Source: Streptomyces megasporus (GTDB taxonomy: Bacteria > Actinomycetota > Actinomycetes > Streptomycetales > Streptomycetaceae). Taken from it: a stretch of 64,000 nucleotides of DNA. A program made the position numbers and the translations under genes. This document shows, piece after piece, positions 29,822-38,040 of this stretch. Every line of letters begins with the position of its first letter. The first letter of the stretch is position 1. The stretch lies in contig NZ_JODL01000007.1 in assembly GCF_000718985.1 (NCBI RefSeq), positions 62,001 through 126,000 on the forward strand, in the 5' to 3' direction. A model generated the notes under the pieces. The model searched no databases and had not been told where the DNA came from. It saw nothing but the letters and a program-made list of their open reading frames with translations.

Positions 29822-31459
29822 GTGAGCGCCACCCACGACGTGATCAACCAGCCCCCGCCGCTGACGTCCTTCACCGCCGCCGACGACCCCGCCGTGGTGG
29901 AGGCGCTGCGCCGCCACGGCGCCGAGTGGGCCGAGCCGGAGGTGCGGGAGCTGGGCGCGCTGGCCGGCTCCCCCGAGGTCCAGGAGTGGGCCCGGATGGC
30001 GGAGGAGACCCCGCCCCGCCTGCGCACCCACGACCGCTACGGCCACCGCGTGGACGAGGTGGAGTTCCACCCCGCCTGGCACCACCTCATGACGACCGCC
30101 GTGGAGCACGGACTGCACGCCGCCCCCTGGGCCGACGACCGCCCCGGCGCCCACCTGGTGCGCGCCGCCAAGTTCCACCTGTGGTCCCAGGCCGAGGCCG
30201 GGCACGGCTGCCCGATCTCCATGACGTACGCCGCCGTCCCCGCGCTGCGCGCCCAGCCCGAACTGGCGGCCGTCCACGAGCCGCTGCTGACCGCCCGCTC
30301 CTACGACTTCGGGCTGCGTCCGCCGCTGGAGAAGACGGGCCTGATCGCGGGCATGTCGATGACGGAGAAGCAGGGCGGCTCGGACGTGCGGGCCAACACC
30401 ACCCGCGCGGTTCCGGCGGGCGACGGCAGCTACCGGCTCACCGGCCACAAGTGGTTCACCTCCGCGCCGATGAGCGACGTCTTCCTGGTGCTGGCGCGGA
30501 CGGAGGAGGGCCCGTCCTGCTTCCTGCTGCCGCGCGTCCTGCCCGACGGCACCCGCAACGCCATGCACCTCCAGCGGCTGAAGGACAAGCTGGGCAACCG
30601 CTCCAACGCCTCCTCCGAGGTGGAGTACGACGGCGCCCTGGCCTGGCCGGTCGGCGAGCCGGGCCGCGGGGTGCGCACCATCGTGGAGATGGTCAACATG
30701 ACCCGCCTGGACTGCGTCCTGGGCAGCGCGGCGGGCATGCGCGCCGCGCTGCGGCAGGCTCTCCACCACGCCACCCACCGACGGGCCTTCGGCGCCGCGC
30801 TGATCGACCAGCCGCTGATGCGCTCCGTCCTGGCCGACCTGGTGATCGAGTCGGAGGCCGCCACCACCCTGGGGCTCCGGCTGGCAGCGGCCGTGGACGC
30901 CGCCCAGGCCGGCGACGAGACGGAGGCGGCCTTCCGCCGCCTGGCCTTGGCCGTGGCCAAGTACTGGGTGTGCAAGCGCGGCAGCACGCACACCGCCGAG
31001 GCGCTGGAGTGCCTGGGCGGCAACGGCTACGTCGAGGAGTCGGGCATGCCGCGCCTGTACCGCGAGGCGCCGCTGCTGTCGATCTGGGAGGGCTCGGGCA
31101 ACGTCGTCGCCCTCGACGTGCTACGCGCCCTGACCAAGGAGCCGGCCTCCCTGGACGCCGTCCTGGCCGAGGCGGACGCCGCCTCCGGCGCCGACGCCCG
31201 GCTGGACGCGGCCGTCGCCGGGGTGCGGACCATGCTGCCGGAGTTGAAGGACCCGGTGACCGCCCAGCTCCGCGCCCGGGTCCTGGCCGAGCGGCTGGCG
31301 CTGGTCCTCCAGGGCAGCCTGCTGGTGCGCCACAGCCACCCGGCCGTCGCCGACGCCTTCTGCGCCTCCCGGCTCGGCGGCGAGTGGGGCCACGCCTTCG
31401 GCACCCTCCCGCCCGGCGCGGACCTCGACGCGATCCTGACCCGCGCCCGCACCGAGTAA
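29822..31459 (+). CDS. AidB-like acyl-CoA dehydrogenase
   Basis: A 545-residue flavoprotein of the AidB/DNA-alkylation-response branch of acyl-CoA dehydrogenases. HDVINQPPPLTSFTAADDP, GHGCPISMTYAAVPALR, GMSMTEKQGGSDVRANTTRA, GHKWFTSAPMSDVFLVLAR and CLGGNGYVEESGMPRLYREAPLLSIWEGSGNVVALDVLRAL are all diagnostic; the last block holds FAD-contact residues. E. coli AidB is induced by alkylation, but the streptomycete members' substrate is unclear. GTG 29822 has GGAGG upstream. Divergent from a PaaX-type regulator, suggesting control by an acyl-CoA signal; a hairpin terminator follows. Confidence 0.9.
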   Translation: MSATHDVINQPPPLTSFTAADDPAVVEALRRHGAEWAEPEVRELGALAGSPEVQEWARMAEETPPRLRTHDRYGHRVDEVEFHPAWHHLMTTAVEHGLHAAPWADDRPGAHLVRAAKFHLWSQAEAGHGCPISMTYAAVPALRAQPELAAVHEPLLTARSYDFGLRPPLEKTGLIAGMSMTEKQGGSDVRANTTRAVPAGDGSYRLTGHKWFTSAPMSDVFLVLARTEEGPSCFLLPRVLPDGTRNAMHLQRLKDKLGNRSNASSEVEYDGALAWPVGEPGRGVRTIVEMVNMTRLDCVLGSAAGMRAALRQALHHATHRRAFGAALIDQPLMRSVLADLVIESEAATTLGLRLAAAVDAAQAGDETEAAFRRLALAVAKYWVCKRGSTHTAEALECLGGNGYVEESGMPRLYREAPLLSIWEGSGNVVALDVLRALTKEPASLDAVLAEADAASGADARLDAAVAGVRTMLPELKDPVTAQLRARVLAERLALVLQGSLLVRHSHPAVADAFCASRLGGEWGHAFGTLPPGADLDAILTRARTE

Positions 31460-31466
31460 CGGCGCG

Positions 31467-31501
31467 CCCGTCCGCCAGAGCGGTCGGCTCCGGCGGACGG
31501 G
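31467..31501 (+). terminator. Hairpin terminator after the AidB-like gene
   Basis: CCCGTCCGCC (31467-31476) and GGCGGACGGG (31492-31501) form a 10-bp stem around 15 nt, 8 bp after the stop codon. Confidence 0.5.
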
Positions 31502-31505
31502 TCCG

Positions 31506-31637
31506 TCAAACCCCGATCAGCAGCGCGATCGTGCCCAGGACCAGCGCCGCCACCGCCGCGACTCGCGGACCCGGTCCCGCCCGAACCCGGTTCGCACCTC
31601 CCGCGCGGCCCGCTTCGTCGCGGACGAGGGTCGGCAC
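31506..31637 (-). CDS. Possible 43-residue membrane peptide
   Basis: From GTG 31637 the minus strand encodes MPTLVRDEAGRAGGANRVRA and then a hydrophobic C-terminal segment (VAAVAALVLGTIALLIGV) ending at TGA 31506. It resembles tiny membrane peptides often missed in Streptomyces annotation, but the ribosome site (GGGA) is weak. Otherwise the 31460-31790 gap shows only the terminator and the promoter region of the next gene. Confidence 0.3.
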   Translation of the reverse strand: MPTLVRDEAGRAGGANRVRAGPGPRVAAVAALVLGTIALLIGV

Positions 31638-31790
31638 GGCGCGTCCCGAGGAACGCGCCACCCGCCGTGCACACGCCCTTGGCCGGTTTCGAACCCAACC
31701 GCGCCCTCACTCTTCCTCGTCCTGACATGGTGGCACCAATTCCGCTGTCAGAGCGGGTAGTCCACGAGGAACCGCGGAACGGGGGCGCGC

Positions 31791-32264
31791 ATGACCTTCG
31801 ACGAGGAGTGGACGGGACTGGTCTCCGCGGCCAGGGAGAGGCAACAGGTCGGGGTGCGGCTCAACCAGGCCGCCCCGGGGCCGGGCGGCTCCGATCACGA
31901 TCTGGTGGTCACCCAGGACGACCTGGGCGCCGTCGGCAGTGAAGCGTTCCGGCTGCACGGCCGGTTACGGAAGGGCGCGGACATCGCCGGCGCGGGTGGC
32001 GACAAGGGCGGAGCAGGGTCGACGGCGCAGGCCGCCAAGGAGCTGTCAAGCCACAACATGACCATGGGTGGCGAACTGTCCACCACGCTCTCGATCTGGG
32101 ACTCGCAGGTCAAGACGGTCCTGCAGATGTGTGCGCACATCTCCAACCACCTTGACTACTCGAAGAAGTCCCACGCGCGGAACGAGGAGCGGATCGAGGC
32201 TTCGATGAGGCACCGGGACGGCTCGGCCATGTCGGTCTCCGAGATCTCCCGATACGTGAAGTGA
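31791..32264 (+). CDS. Hypothetical WXG/ESX-like helical protein, first gene of a trio
   Basis: A 157-residue protein without signal peptide. The N-terminal half is mixed (FDEEWTGLVSAARERQQVGVRLNQ) and the second half helical (ELSSHNMTMGGELSTTLSIWDSQVKTVLQMCAHISNHLDYSKKSHARNEERIEASMRHRDG). The SIWDSQV segment inside a helix-rich region recalls WXG100-like secretion substrates of type VII systems, but no strict WxG is present. It precedes by 20 bp a larger LXG-like protein and then a lipoprotein, so it is probably a secretion partner or chaperone for the second gene. Function inferred from arrangement only. Confidence 0.55.
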   Translation: MTFDEEWTGLVSAARERQQVGVRLNQAAPGPGGSDHDLVVTQDDLGAVGSEAFRLHGRLRKGADIAGAGGDKGGAGSTAQAAKELSSHNMTMGGELSTTLSIWDSQVKTVLQMCAHISNHLDYSKKSHARNEERIEASMRHRDGSAMSVSEISRYVK

Positions 32265-32283
32265 CCGGAGGAGCGATCAGACC

Positions 32284-33744
32284 GTGGGAGCTTTCACGTA
32301 CTCCGACCTCATCACCCTGGACCTCGGCAAGCTGAACGCCGCGGTCACCGACTGGAATACCATGGTCGGCGAACTCGCCAAGCTCAAGGACGACGCCCGC
32401 GACGGCCTGTTGAAGAAGTCCGAAAAAGCCCGGTGGGAAGGCGTCGACGCCACCGTGACCAGGGAGTTCGTCCGCAAGACCACCAAGGAGTTCGACGACC
32501 TGCACCTGGAGGCGCAGAGCATCCACAGCGTCCTGGCCGACGCGCATACCGAACTCTCGCACATCCAGAAACGAGCCATGGACCTGACCGACGAGGCCCG
32601 CCGAGGGGAGCCGAACCGGTCTCCCGAGCCGGACCCGCCCCTGCTGGTGATGGACGGCGGCGACGGCACCGTGAAAGTGATGGAGGCCGTCTGCGACGCG
32701 AAGGGCCCCTCCCAGCGCATCAAGGACCGGATGCGGTGGTACGCCGACACGCTCACGGGCCTGGTCACCCACGCCGCCGAGGTGGACGCCGCCGTCACCC
32801 GGGCCCTGAAGAGAAGCCACGGCGGCGACCCGTACAACGCCGGACACTCCAGGTACACCTCGCTCGACGAGGACCAACTGCCGCGTGCCATGAAGCTCGC
32901 CTCGCTCGGTGACGACGCGAACGACAAGCAACGGGCCGAGTTGCGACGGCTGTGGCAGTCGCTCAGCCCCGAGGCACGGGCCCAGTTGTGGACGAAGCAC
33001 AAGGACGACCTGCTGGCGGCGGGGATCCTTACCCCACAGTCGAAACGCGTCTCCGCAGACCGCGGGGCGGGAACGTACGACACAGAGTCGCCCGGAGCAC
33101 GCGACCACTGGGTTCAGGTGCAGGCCCTGGCCATGTCGAACACGGGAGATTTCATCGGACACGTCGATGCCGCCCGCCATATGGACCACTACCTGCGGGG
33201 GCTCGGAACTCCGCTGGACCTGGACGTGGATCGCATGCTGACGGATGACTCCGTGCTGAGGACGACTATGAAAAACGCGGTGGCGGACGAACAGGAAAAG
33301 TGGCGACTGCAAGCGCTGAAAGCGTTCGAGGAGTCCGGAGGAAAACCAGTCGCCATTCCGGTGGAGACCTCTCCACAGAGCTATACTCACGGTGATCGAA
33401 ATTGGTATCTGGCCATCGGCAGCGGTATGGCGAACACGACGGGCGTCGTCACGGTCACACCCGGCGAAGACGGCGAGCCGCGCGTGAGCCTCGACTACCA
33501 GGTGAACGTGTGGGACCGGTACAACTGGGATCCGGGCAAGAAGACCCCGATCGGTCCGACCGAAGTGACCGACGCCGACCTAGCTCGTCTGCACGTCACC
33601 GGGCTGGCTCAGGAATTCGACATGCGCGGCAGCGGATCGGTACAGCACCACGACATGAATTCGAGCAGCGGCCCACCCGATCCGGTCGACCCCGGCCGTG
33701 ATGGAACGCGTACAGACATCGGACGCAACGGAGACGCACGATAA
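32284..33744 (+). CDS. LXG/WXG-like large protein with uncharacterised C-terminal domain (possible secreted effector)
   Basis: A 486-residue protein. The first ~110 residues (ITLDLGKLNAAVTDWNTMVGELAKLKDDARDGLLKKSEKARWEGVDATVTREFVRKTTKEFDDLHLEAQSIHSVL) form long helices with a KARWEGVDA turn, as in WXG/LXG export modules. A central alpha-helical part includes LRRLWQSLSPEARAQLWTKHKDDLLAAGIL. The last ~110 residues form a distinct beta-rich domain, NWYLAIGSGMANTTGVVTV...VSLDYQVNVWDRYNWDPGKK, then VTGLAQEFDMRGSG. Conserved WDRYNWDPGK and QEFDMRG suggest a fold shared by other secreted effectors, activity unknown. GTG 32284 follows GGAGGAGC. It overlaps the next ATG by 1 nt. Best guess: a type VII-exported effector. 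Confidence 0.6.
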   Translation: MGAFTYSDLITLDLGKLNAAVTDWNTMVGELAKLKDDARDGLLKKSEKARWEGVDATVTREFVRKTTKEFDDLHLEAQSIHSVLADAHTELSHIQKRAMDLTDEARRGEPNRSPEPDPPLLVMDGGDGTVKVMEAVCDAKGPSQRIKDRMRWYADTLTGLVTHAAEVDAAVTRALKRSHGGDPYNAGHSRYTSLDEDQLPRAMKLASLGDDANDKQRAELRRLWQSLSPEARAQLWTKHKDDLLAAGILTPQSKRVSADRGAGTYDTESPGARDHWVQVQALAMSNTGDFIGHVDAARHMDHYLRGLGTPLDLDVDRMLTDDSVLRTTMKNAVADEQEKWRLQALKAFEESGGKPVAIPVETSPQSYTHGDRNWYLAIGSGMANTTGVVTVTPGEDGEPRVSLDYQVNVWDRYNWDPGKKTPIGPTEVTDADLARLHVTGLAQEFDMRGSGSVQHHDMNSSSGPPDPVDPGRDGTRTDIGRNGDAR

Positions 33745-34271
33745 TGCGGAGCAGGCCTCGAACCCGAGCGATGAGCACCACCCTGGCTGCCGGCGCGCTG
33801 ACACTGTGCATCGGTCTCCTGGCAGCGTGCTCGTCGTCCGCCGAGAGCACATCGGCGGACAGGCTCACACAGGTGCCCCGGTGGGACGAGAACGCCACTC
33901 CGGCATCAGTCGCCAAACAGTTGTATGTGAAAATCCCCACCGAGGCCACCGATCGCAGGGCCGCGTACCAGCATGGTTTTCAGGACGATGGGCTGCTGCT
34001 GACTTTCGTCCTCCCCACCAAGGAAGTGAACGCATTCGTCGAGCAACTCGAGTCCGAGGAAGAACTCCGGTACCGTGCCGCACCCCGTCCGGAGGTCCCC
34101 ACCCCCATGACACCGTTCTCCCATCTGGGGCTTGAGGAACCCGATGCTCTGCCTGACGTCCGGGAAGCGCAGGTATGCGCGCCCTGCAATGGAGGACTGA
34201 ACTTCCTGCGAGTGGCAGTACACCGGCTCGATGACAACACCAGCCGCGTCTATCTCGCGGGAAGCGACTGA
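33744..34271 (+). CDS. Lipoprotein, probable partner or immunity protein of the LXG-like effector
   Basis: A 175-residue lipoprotein with signal TTLAAGALTLCIGLLAAC and lipobox cysteine. The mature part (VAKQLYVKIPTEATDRRAAYQHGFQDDGLLLTFVLPTKEVNAFVEQLESEEEL) is a small alpha/beta domain with a late CAPC pair. Its ATG overlaps the effector stop by 1 nt (TAATG), so the two are made together. In toxin/immunity systems a lipoprotein made with a secreted effector may neutralise it outside the membrane; alternatively it may help its export. Not recognised as a named family. Confidence 0.65.
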   Translation: MRSRPRTRAMSTTLAAGALTLCIGLLAACSSSAESTSADRLTQVPRWDENATPASVAKQLYVKIPTEATDRRAAYQHGFQDDGLLLTFVLPTKEVNAFVEQLESEEELRYRAAPRPEVPTPMTPFSHLGLEEPDALPDVREAQVCAPCNGGLNFLRVAVHRLDDNTSRVYLAGSD

Positions 34272-34373
34272 ACACATGGCTCCGAACCGGGCAGCACCCG
34301 ATCCACCTGCGGTCGACCATCGAACCGAGCGTGAGTCCCCTGCCCACTCCGATCGTCTCCGGAAGCTGATCCG

Positions 34374-34832
34374 TCAGCAGGTGCGGCGCCAGACATCGAG
34401 GTCGAGGCGTTTGCGGATCGCGTCGAGGACCAACTCCTCTGCGGTGCCACAGGGTTCGTCGGCGGAAAAGGAGCACTCGGCGTGGAGGCCGGCCTTGCCG
34501 CTCGCCACGAACGGGACGAGCTTGGCGCACTCGTCGAACTCGGCGCACTTCTCGTTGACGGCAAAGTCGAAGTCGTCCACCGGCGCCGGGATCTGGTCGA
34601 GGTCGTTCTTCAACAGGTCGGGGTCGACGGCGTCGAAGCCCTTCTCCGCGCACATGTCCATCCGGGCGGCCAGGATCGGACGCAGCACGTCCAGGCGGCG
34701 GATGTCCACCCGGCGTTCGCCGGGCCGGCCGTTGCCGCGGCCCAGGACGGAGGGCGGGTAGGCGTCGCGGTCGGGCCGGAAGTCCTCCCACGCGTCGGCG
34801 TTGACCCAAACCAATTCCGGAGCGGGTCGCAC
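34374..34832 (-). pseudogene. Remnant of a GH114 endo-alpha-1,4-polygalactosaminidase-like gene
   Basis: The minus strand reads AWEDFRPDRDAYPPSVLGRGNGRPGERRVDIRRLDVLRPILAARMDMCAEKGFDAVDPD and then jumps to LKNDLDQIPAPVDDFDFAVNEKCAEFDECAKLVPFV and EELVLDAIRKRLDLDVWR. These match consecutive blocks of GH114 enzymes except that the ~35 residues normally between PD and KNDLDQ are missing, and so is the whole N-terminal half and signal peptide. An in-frame deletion plus 5' truncation explains this. The flanks (34272-34373 and 34833-35143) contain no other gene that can be supported. Confidence 0.7.
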
Positions 34833-35143
34833 CGCCCTTGGACAGAGGGCGCCTCCGGCGCGCGCTCACCCGAAAACCGGCCAAACGACGGTGGTTCGCT
34901 TCACTTCTTGTCAGGTCTGTCGGTCCTGTTTCGGGAAGGCGTTCGTCTGCCCCCGACACGCCGATCAGGCCCGTCCGCCACGACCGCACACCTCGGACAC
35001 ATCACCACCACCGACCCACCCCGCCACGTCACTGGACTCGTCTTCCCGCTCCTGCCACCCTCGGTCCCCACGGAGGAAGCCGGGGCGGATCATGGGGCGG
35101 CGGCACGCGGACCGCACCGGCCGGAGGAGGGAAAGCGGACACC
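34833..35143. other. Intergenic stretch without a supportable gene
   Basis: Between the GH114 remnant and the ImmA/IrrE gene. Frames across it are low-complexity (Arg/Pro/Thr-rich) and lack family features. The GGAGGAGG at 35123-35130 probably belongs to the next gene; a promoter presumably lies here. Confidence 0.5.
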
Positions 35144-35695
35144 GTGAGGGAACGGGAACTGCGCCGGCGGTGCCGGCGGCTGTTGAACGAACTGGGCATC
35201 AGGCCGCCCCTGGACGTGGCCGAACTCTGCCGCCGAGTGGAGGAACGACGCGGCCGGCCCCTGAGGCTGGTGCCCTACCCGATCCCCGTTCCGGGACCGT
35301 TCGGCATGTGGGTGGGCGCCCCCACGGCCGACTACATCGTCTTCCAGAAGGAGACCAGCCGCGCCCACCAGCGGCACATCATCCTGCACGAGCTCGGACA
35401 CATCCTGGCCGACCACCGCGGCGACGAGCACGGCGACGAACTGCTGACCGAACTGCGCCGCGGCACCGAGGGCTTACCGCCCGAAGCGGGATTCTTCGAC
35501 CTCGACCCGGACGTCGTCCGGCGGGCCCTGCGGCGCACGGCCTACGACAGCGAACAGGAAAGGGAGGCCGAGACGGTGGCCACGATCATCCTGGAGTGGG
35601 CCGCCGTCCTGGACCACGTCGCTCCCCGCGCGTCCGCCGACGCCGCGGCGCAGCGCATCGGCACCTCCCTCGGCGACCGTCTGGGGTGGCTGTGA
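35144..35695 (+). CDS. ImmA/IrrE family metallo-endopeptidase
   Basis: A 183-residue cytoplasmic protein. HIILHELGHILADH (HELGH at 82-86) is the zinc-binding HExxH; further acidic residues follow in the helix YDSEQEREAETVATIIL, where E supplies the third ligand. The N-terminus VRERELRRRCRRLLNELGIRPPLDVAELCRRVEERRGRPL is the family lead-in. Family members cleave repressors or act as toxin partners (ImmA-ImmR, IrrE-DdrO). GTG 35144 is preceded by GGAGGAGG at a rather long 13-nt distance. Its stop overlaps the GTG of the next gene (GTGA), forming a pair commonly conserved in actinomycetes. Confidence 0.9.
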   Translation: MRERELRRRCRRLLNELGIRPPLDVAELCRRVEERRGRPLRLVPYPIPVPGPFGMWVGAPTADYIVFQKETSRAHQRHIILHELGHILADHRGDEHGDELLTELRRGTEGLPPEAGFFDLDPDVVRRALRRTAYDSEQEREAETVATIILEWAAVLDHVAPRASADAAAQRIGTSLGDRLGWL

Positions 35696-36870
35696 GCCTG
35701 TTGTTGACGTTGTACGGCGCGGGATCGCTCCTGGTGCTGGCGTGGCTGGCCCACCGGCTGGCGCGGGCGCCGCGCGACCTGCCCCTGTGGGCCGTCACCG
35801 GCCTGGTCGCCTGCTGGGCCACCGCGTACCCCTTCGGGCTGGCGGCCGACCGGAACGAGATCTTCCTGGGTCTGGCCCCCATGACGTCCCGGCTGCTCCA
35901 ACACCTGCTGGTGCTGGCCGCGGTGAACTGCATGGTCTACTTCTACCTCTTCTCGGCGCTGCGACCGGCCGAGGCCCGCGGGCGCGCGGCCTGGTACGGG
36001 TTGGCGCTGCTGCTCGCGGTCACCGTCCTGACCGCGGCGACCGCCGCGACGCCCGACGGGGTCCGCACCCGGGACCACACCGTCACCGGCGTGGCGGTGT
36101 TCTTCGTGACGGCCGACCTCTACCTCGCCGTGGGCTTCGCCCTCGGCTGGGTGTGGACCCGACGGCTCGCACGCGGCGCGGAGCCCCGCCTGGCGCGGGG
36201 GTTGCGGACCACCTCCGTCGGCATGGCGGCGATCGTCGTGGCCAACGCGCTGTTCGTCCCCGCGGTGGTGATGCGCTGGGCCGGCGGCGACCGGGCGTCC
36301 GAGTCGCTGGACACGGCCGGGGCGGCCGAGACGACGCTGGGCTGGTTCGGCGCGGTCTTCTTCCTCCTGCCGGGCATCGTGCTGATCCTGGTCGGCATCA
36401 TCTACCCGGCCGCGGCCATGCGGCTGACCGCGCTGCGCGTGTGGTGGCGGCACCTGCGGGCGTACCGCGACCTGGAACCACTGTGGACGACCCTCCATCG
36501 GCACTTCCCCGAGGACGCGCTCCACCGGCTGCCCGTGCGGCCCTGGCGCGACGCGCTGAGCCTGCGCGGGGTGCACCGCCGCTATTACCGCCGAGCCATC
36601 GAGTGCCGGGACGGTCTGGTCCGCGTCAGCCCCTACCTCGCCGCGCTCGACGCGGACGGCGGCGGAAGCGCCCGCCTGACGGACGCCGCCCCGGAGGAGC
36701 TGGCGTCGCGACTGCGGCAGGCGCTGCGCGCACACGCCGAGGGCCGCCCGGTGTCCACCTCCGCCGTGGCCGTCGTCGTACCGGACGAGGGCGACCTGGA
36801 CGCCGACGTCCGGCAGTTGGTCGCCCTGTCGAAGGCACTGCGGGCCCGGGAGGGCGCGGAACCGGCGTGA
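35692..36870 (+). CDS. MAB_1171c family putative transporter (polytopic membrane protein)
   Basis: A 392-residue protein with about seven membrane segments in the first 250 residues (LLLTLYGAGSLLVLAWLAHRL, LPLWAVTGLVACWATAYPFGL, LLQHLLVLAAVNCMVYFYLF, ...). The soluble C-terminal part has WWRHLRAYRDLEPLWTTLHRHFPEDALHRL and YYRRAIECRDGLVRVSPYL, diagnostic of MAB_1171c proteins. These accompany ImmA/IrrE-type peptidases in actinobacteria; a signalling or membrane-sensing role is more likely than transport, but unproven. GTG start overlaps the upstream stop, so translation is coupled. Confidence 0.85.
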   Translation: MSLLLTLYGAGSLLVLAWLAHRLARAPRDLPLWAVTGLVACWATAYPFGLAADRNEIFLGLAPMTSRLLQHLLVLAAVNCMVYFYLFSALRPAEARGRAAWYGLALLLAVTVLTAATAATPDGVRTRDHTVTGVAVFFVTADLYLAVGFALGWVWTRRLARGAEPRLARGLRTTSVGMAAIVVANALFVPAVVMRWAGGDRASESLDTAGAAETTLGWFGAVFFLLPGIVLILVGIIYPAAAMRLTALRVWWRHLRAYRDLEPLWTTLHRHFPEDALHRLPVRPWRDALSLRGVHRRYYRRAIECRDGLVRVSPYLAALDADGGGSARLTDAAPEELASRLRQALRAHAEGRPVSTSAVAVVVPDEGDLDADVRQLVALSKALRAREGAEPA

Positions 36871-36955
36871 GCGCGCCCCGGCGGCATACCGCGCCGCCCG
36901 TCCCCCTCGGTAGCCTCTCTGCCGTCAACTCGCCCACAAGGCAGGGGGAACGGCC

Positions 36956-37297
36956 GTGACCGACGCACGCTCCAACTCGGACGACGGCGACATCGGGGAC
37001 ATCGGGCTGATCGACGTGATCCGCCAGGTCCGCGCGGATCTGGCGGCGGCACAGCGTGAGAGCGAGGCCCGGGGCGGTGATCCGCGCTTCGTCGTGGGCC
37101 GGGTGAACCTGGAGATGACCGTCCGGGTCCACCGGGAGGGCACCGACGGCACGGGCCTGCGCATCGGCGTCGTCCCGGCCGGCCGGGACGGTGGGGGCGG
37201 AGGGGACGGAGGAGGCGCCACCCACCGCGTCCAGGTCGAGCTGGTCCCCCGACACCGAGGCGGCACGTTCCACGTCGGCGGCGAACCCTGCGACTAG
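36956..37297 (+). CDS. Trypco2 family protein
   Basis: A 113-residue protein: IGLIDVIRQVRADLAAAQRESEARGGDPRFVVGRVNLEMTVRVHREG, a variable Gly-rich loop, then ATHRVQVELVPRH. This is the trypsin-co-occurring domain (trypco2) pattern of one helix followed by beta strands ending in THRV-L-P. Such domains are linked with trypsin-like peptidases and other effectors in predicted conflict systems. Here no trypsin is adjacent; the neighbours are the ImmA/IrrE pair and an EVE-like protein, so any conflict role is inference. GTG 36956 lies 86 bp after the membrane protein. Confidence 0.75.
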   Translation: MTDARSNSDDGDIGDIGLIDVIRQVRADLAAAQRESEARGGDPRFVVGRVNLEMTVRVHREGTDGTGLRIGVVPAGRDGGGGGDGGGATHRVQVELVPRHRGGTFHVGGEPCD

Positions 37298-37533
37298 GGT
37301 TTCCCCTCCTCCGCCAGTCGCCGGACAGCCGTGGCGAACGCGGCCCCATCGCCCCGGCGAGCACGGCGGGCGGCGTCGGCGGCACGAGCCACGTCGCGGA
37401 GCCGCTCAGGGGAAGTCGGGGCCGGAACACCACACCGAGACCGGCGTGGCGCTCGTCCGCGTCCACCAGGGCGGTCGTGAGTGGCGCGCGACGGGTGCGG
37501 ACGGGGCGGTCGGGCCCGCGCCAGGGTTTGCCC
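37298..37533. other. Intergenic stretch, possible decayed small gene
   Basis: The minus strand near 37294-37430 encodes a helical C-terminus ending RLRDVARAADAARRARRGDG...RRLAEEGKP, but has no start in frame; another minus frame just upstream begins with a GTG and VDADERHAGLGVVF. The two would join only through a frameshift. Too weak to call a gene. Confidence 0.3.
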
Positions 37534-38016
37534 GTGGCAGCTACGCACCTTCTGATCATCGGCGACCGGGAGCCGCTCACCTGGGTGCTCACGGCTCAGC
37601 GCATGGCCTTCCCCCGGGGCCGGGCCCCGTCCTCCCTCGCCGAGGGCGACGAGCTGCTGATCTACACGACCCGTGGCTGCTTCCGCAATCCGACCCGTGA
37701 CCTGGGGCGGATCATGGCGCGGGCGCGCGTCGCCGGTCCCGTCCGCGCTCTGCCCGAGCCGGTGCGGTTCGGCGAGCGCGAGTTCACCGAGGGCTGCGAG
37801 CTGCGTATCGAGGCCCTGGCTCCCTTCCGCCAGGGGCTGGTGTTGCGCGACCTGGTGCGGCGTCTGTCGGTCTTCCCCGATCCCGCCTCGTGGAGCGTCC
37901 GCCTGCGTCGGACCGTTCTGACGCTTCCCCCGGCGGACGCCGAGCTGATCGGGCGCGAACTCGCCCCGCACCTGCGGCCCTACGCGGAGGCCGTCGACGG
38001 CTACCGCGCCGCCTGA
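37534..38016 (+). CDS. EVE/PUA-like domain protein
   Basis: A 160-residue protein: THLLIIGDREPLTWVLTAQRMAFPRGRAPSSLAEGDELLIYTTRGCFRNPTRDLGRIMARARVAGPVRAL...REFTEGCELRIEALAP, then LSVFPDPASWSVRLRRTVLTLPPADAELI. The layout (strand, W at a substrate pocket, GDELLIYTT, IGRA-type strand) resembles EVE/ASCH-type PUA-fold domains, which bind modified nucleic acid bases. No partner nuclease is fused. Start GTG 37534 has AGGG upstream. It ends convergently with the WhiB gene, both stop codons lying inside one hairpin. Confidence 0.6.
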   Translation: MAATHLLIIGDREPLTWVLTAQRMAFPRGRAPSSLAEGDELLIYTTRGCFRNPTRDLGRIMARARVAGPVRALPEPVRFGEREFTEGCELRIEALAPFRQGLVLRDLVRRLSVFPDPASWSVRLRRTVLTLPPADAELIGRELAPHLRPYAEAVDGYRAA

Positions 38017-38040
38017 CGCGGCCGGCGGCCGCGTCAGGCG
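38010..38040. terminator. Shared bidirectional terminator containing both stop codons
   Basis: CGCCTGACGCGGCC (38010-38023) and its exact complement (38027-38040) enclose a 3-nt loop. The EVE-like stop TGA (38014-38016) lies in the left arm and the WhiB stop (38034-38036, minus strand) in the right arm, so translation termination and the hairpin coincide for both convergent genes. Confidence 0.65.

Noticed and set aside
31680..31700. TTTCGAACC resembling a tRNA T-arm
   Set aside because: No matching acceptor, D or anticodon stems on either strand around it.
37294..37470. Small minus-strand gene ending RRLAEEGKP
   Set aside because: The helical C-terminus looks protein-like but has no in-frame start; it would need a frameshift to join an upstream GTG frame.
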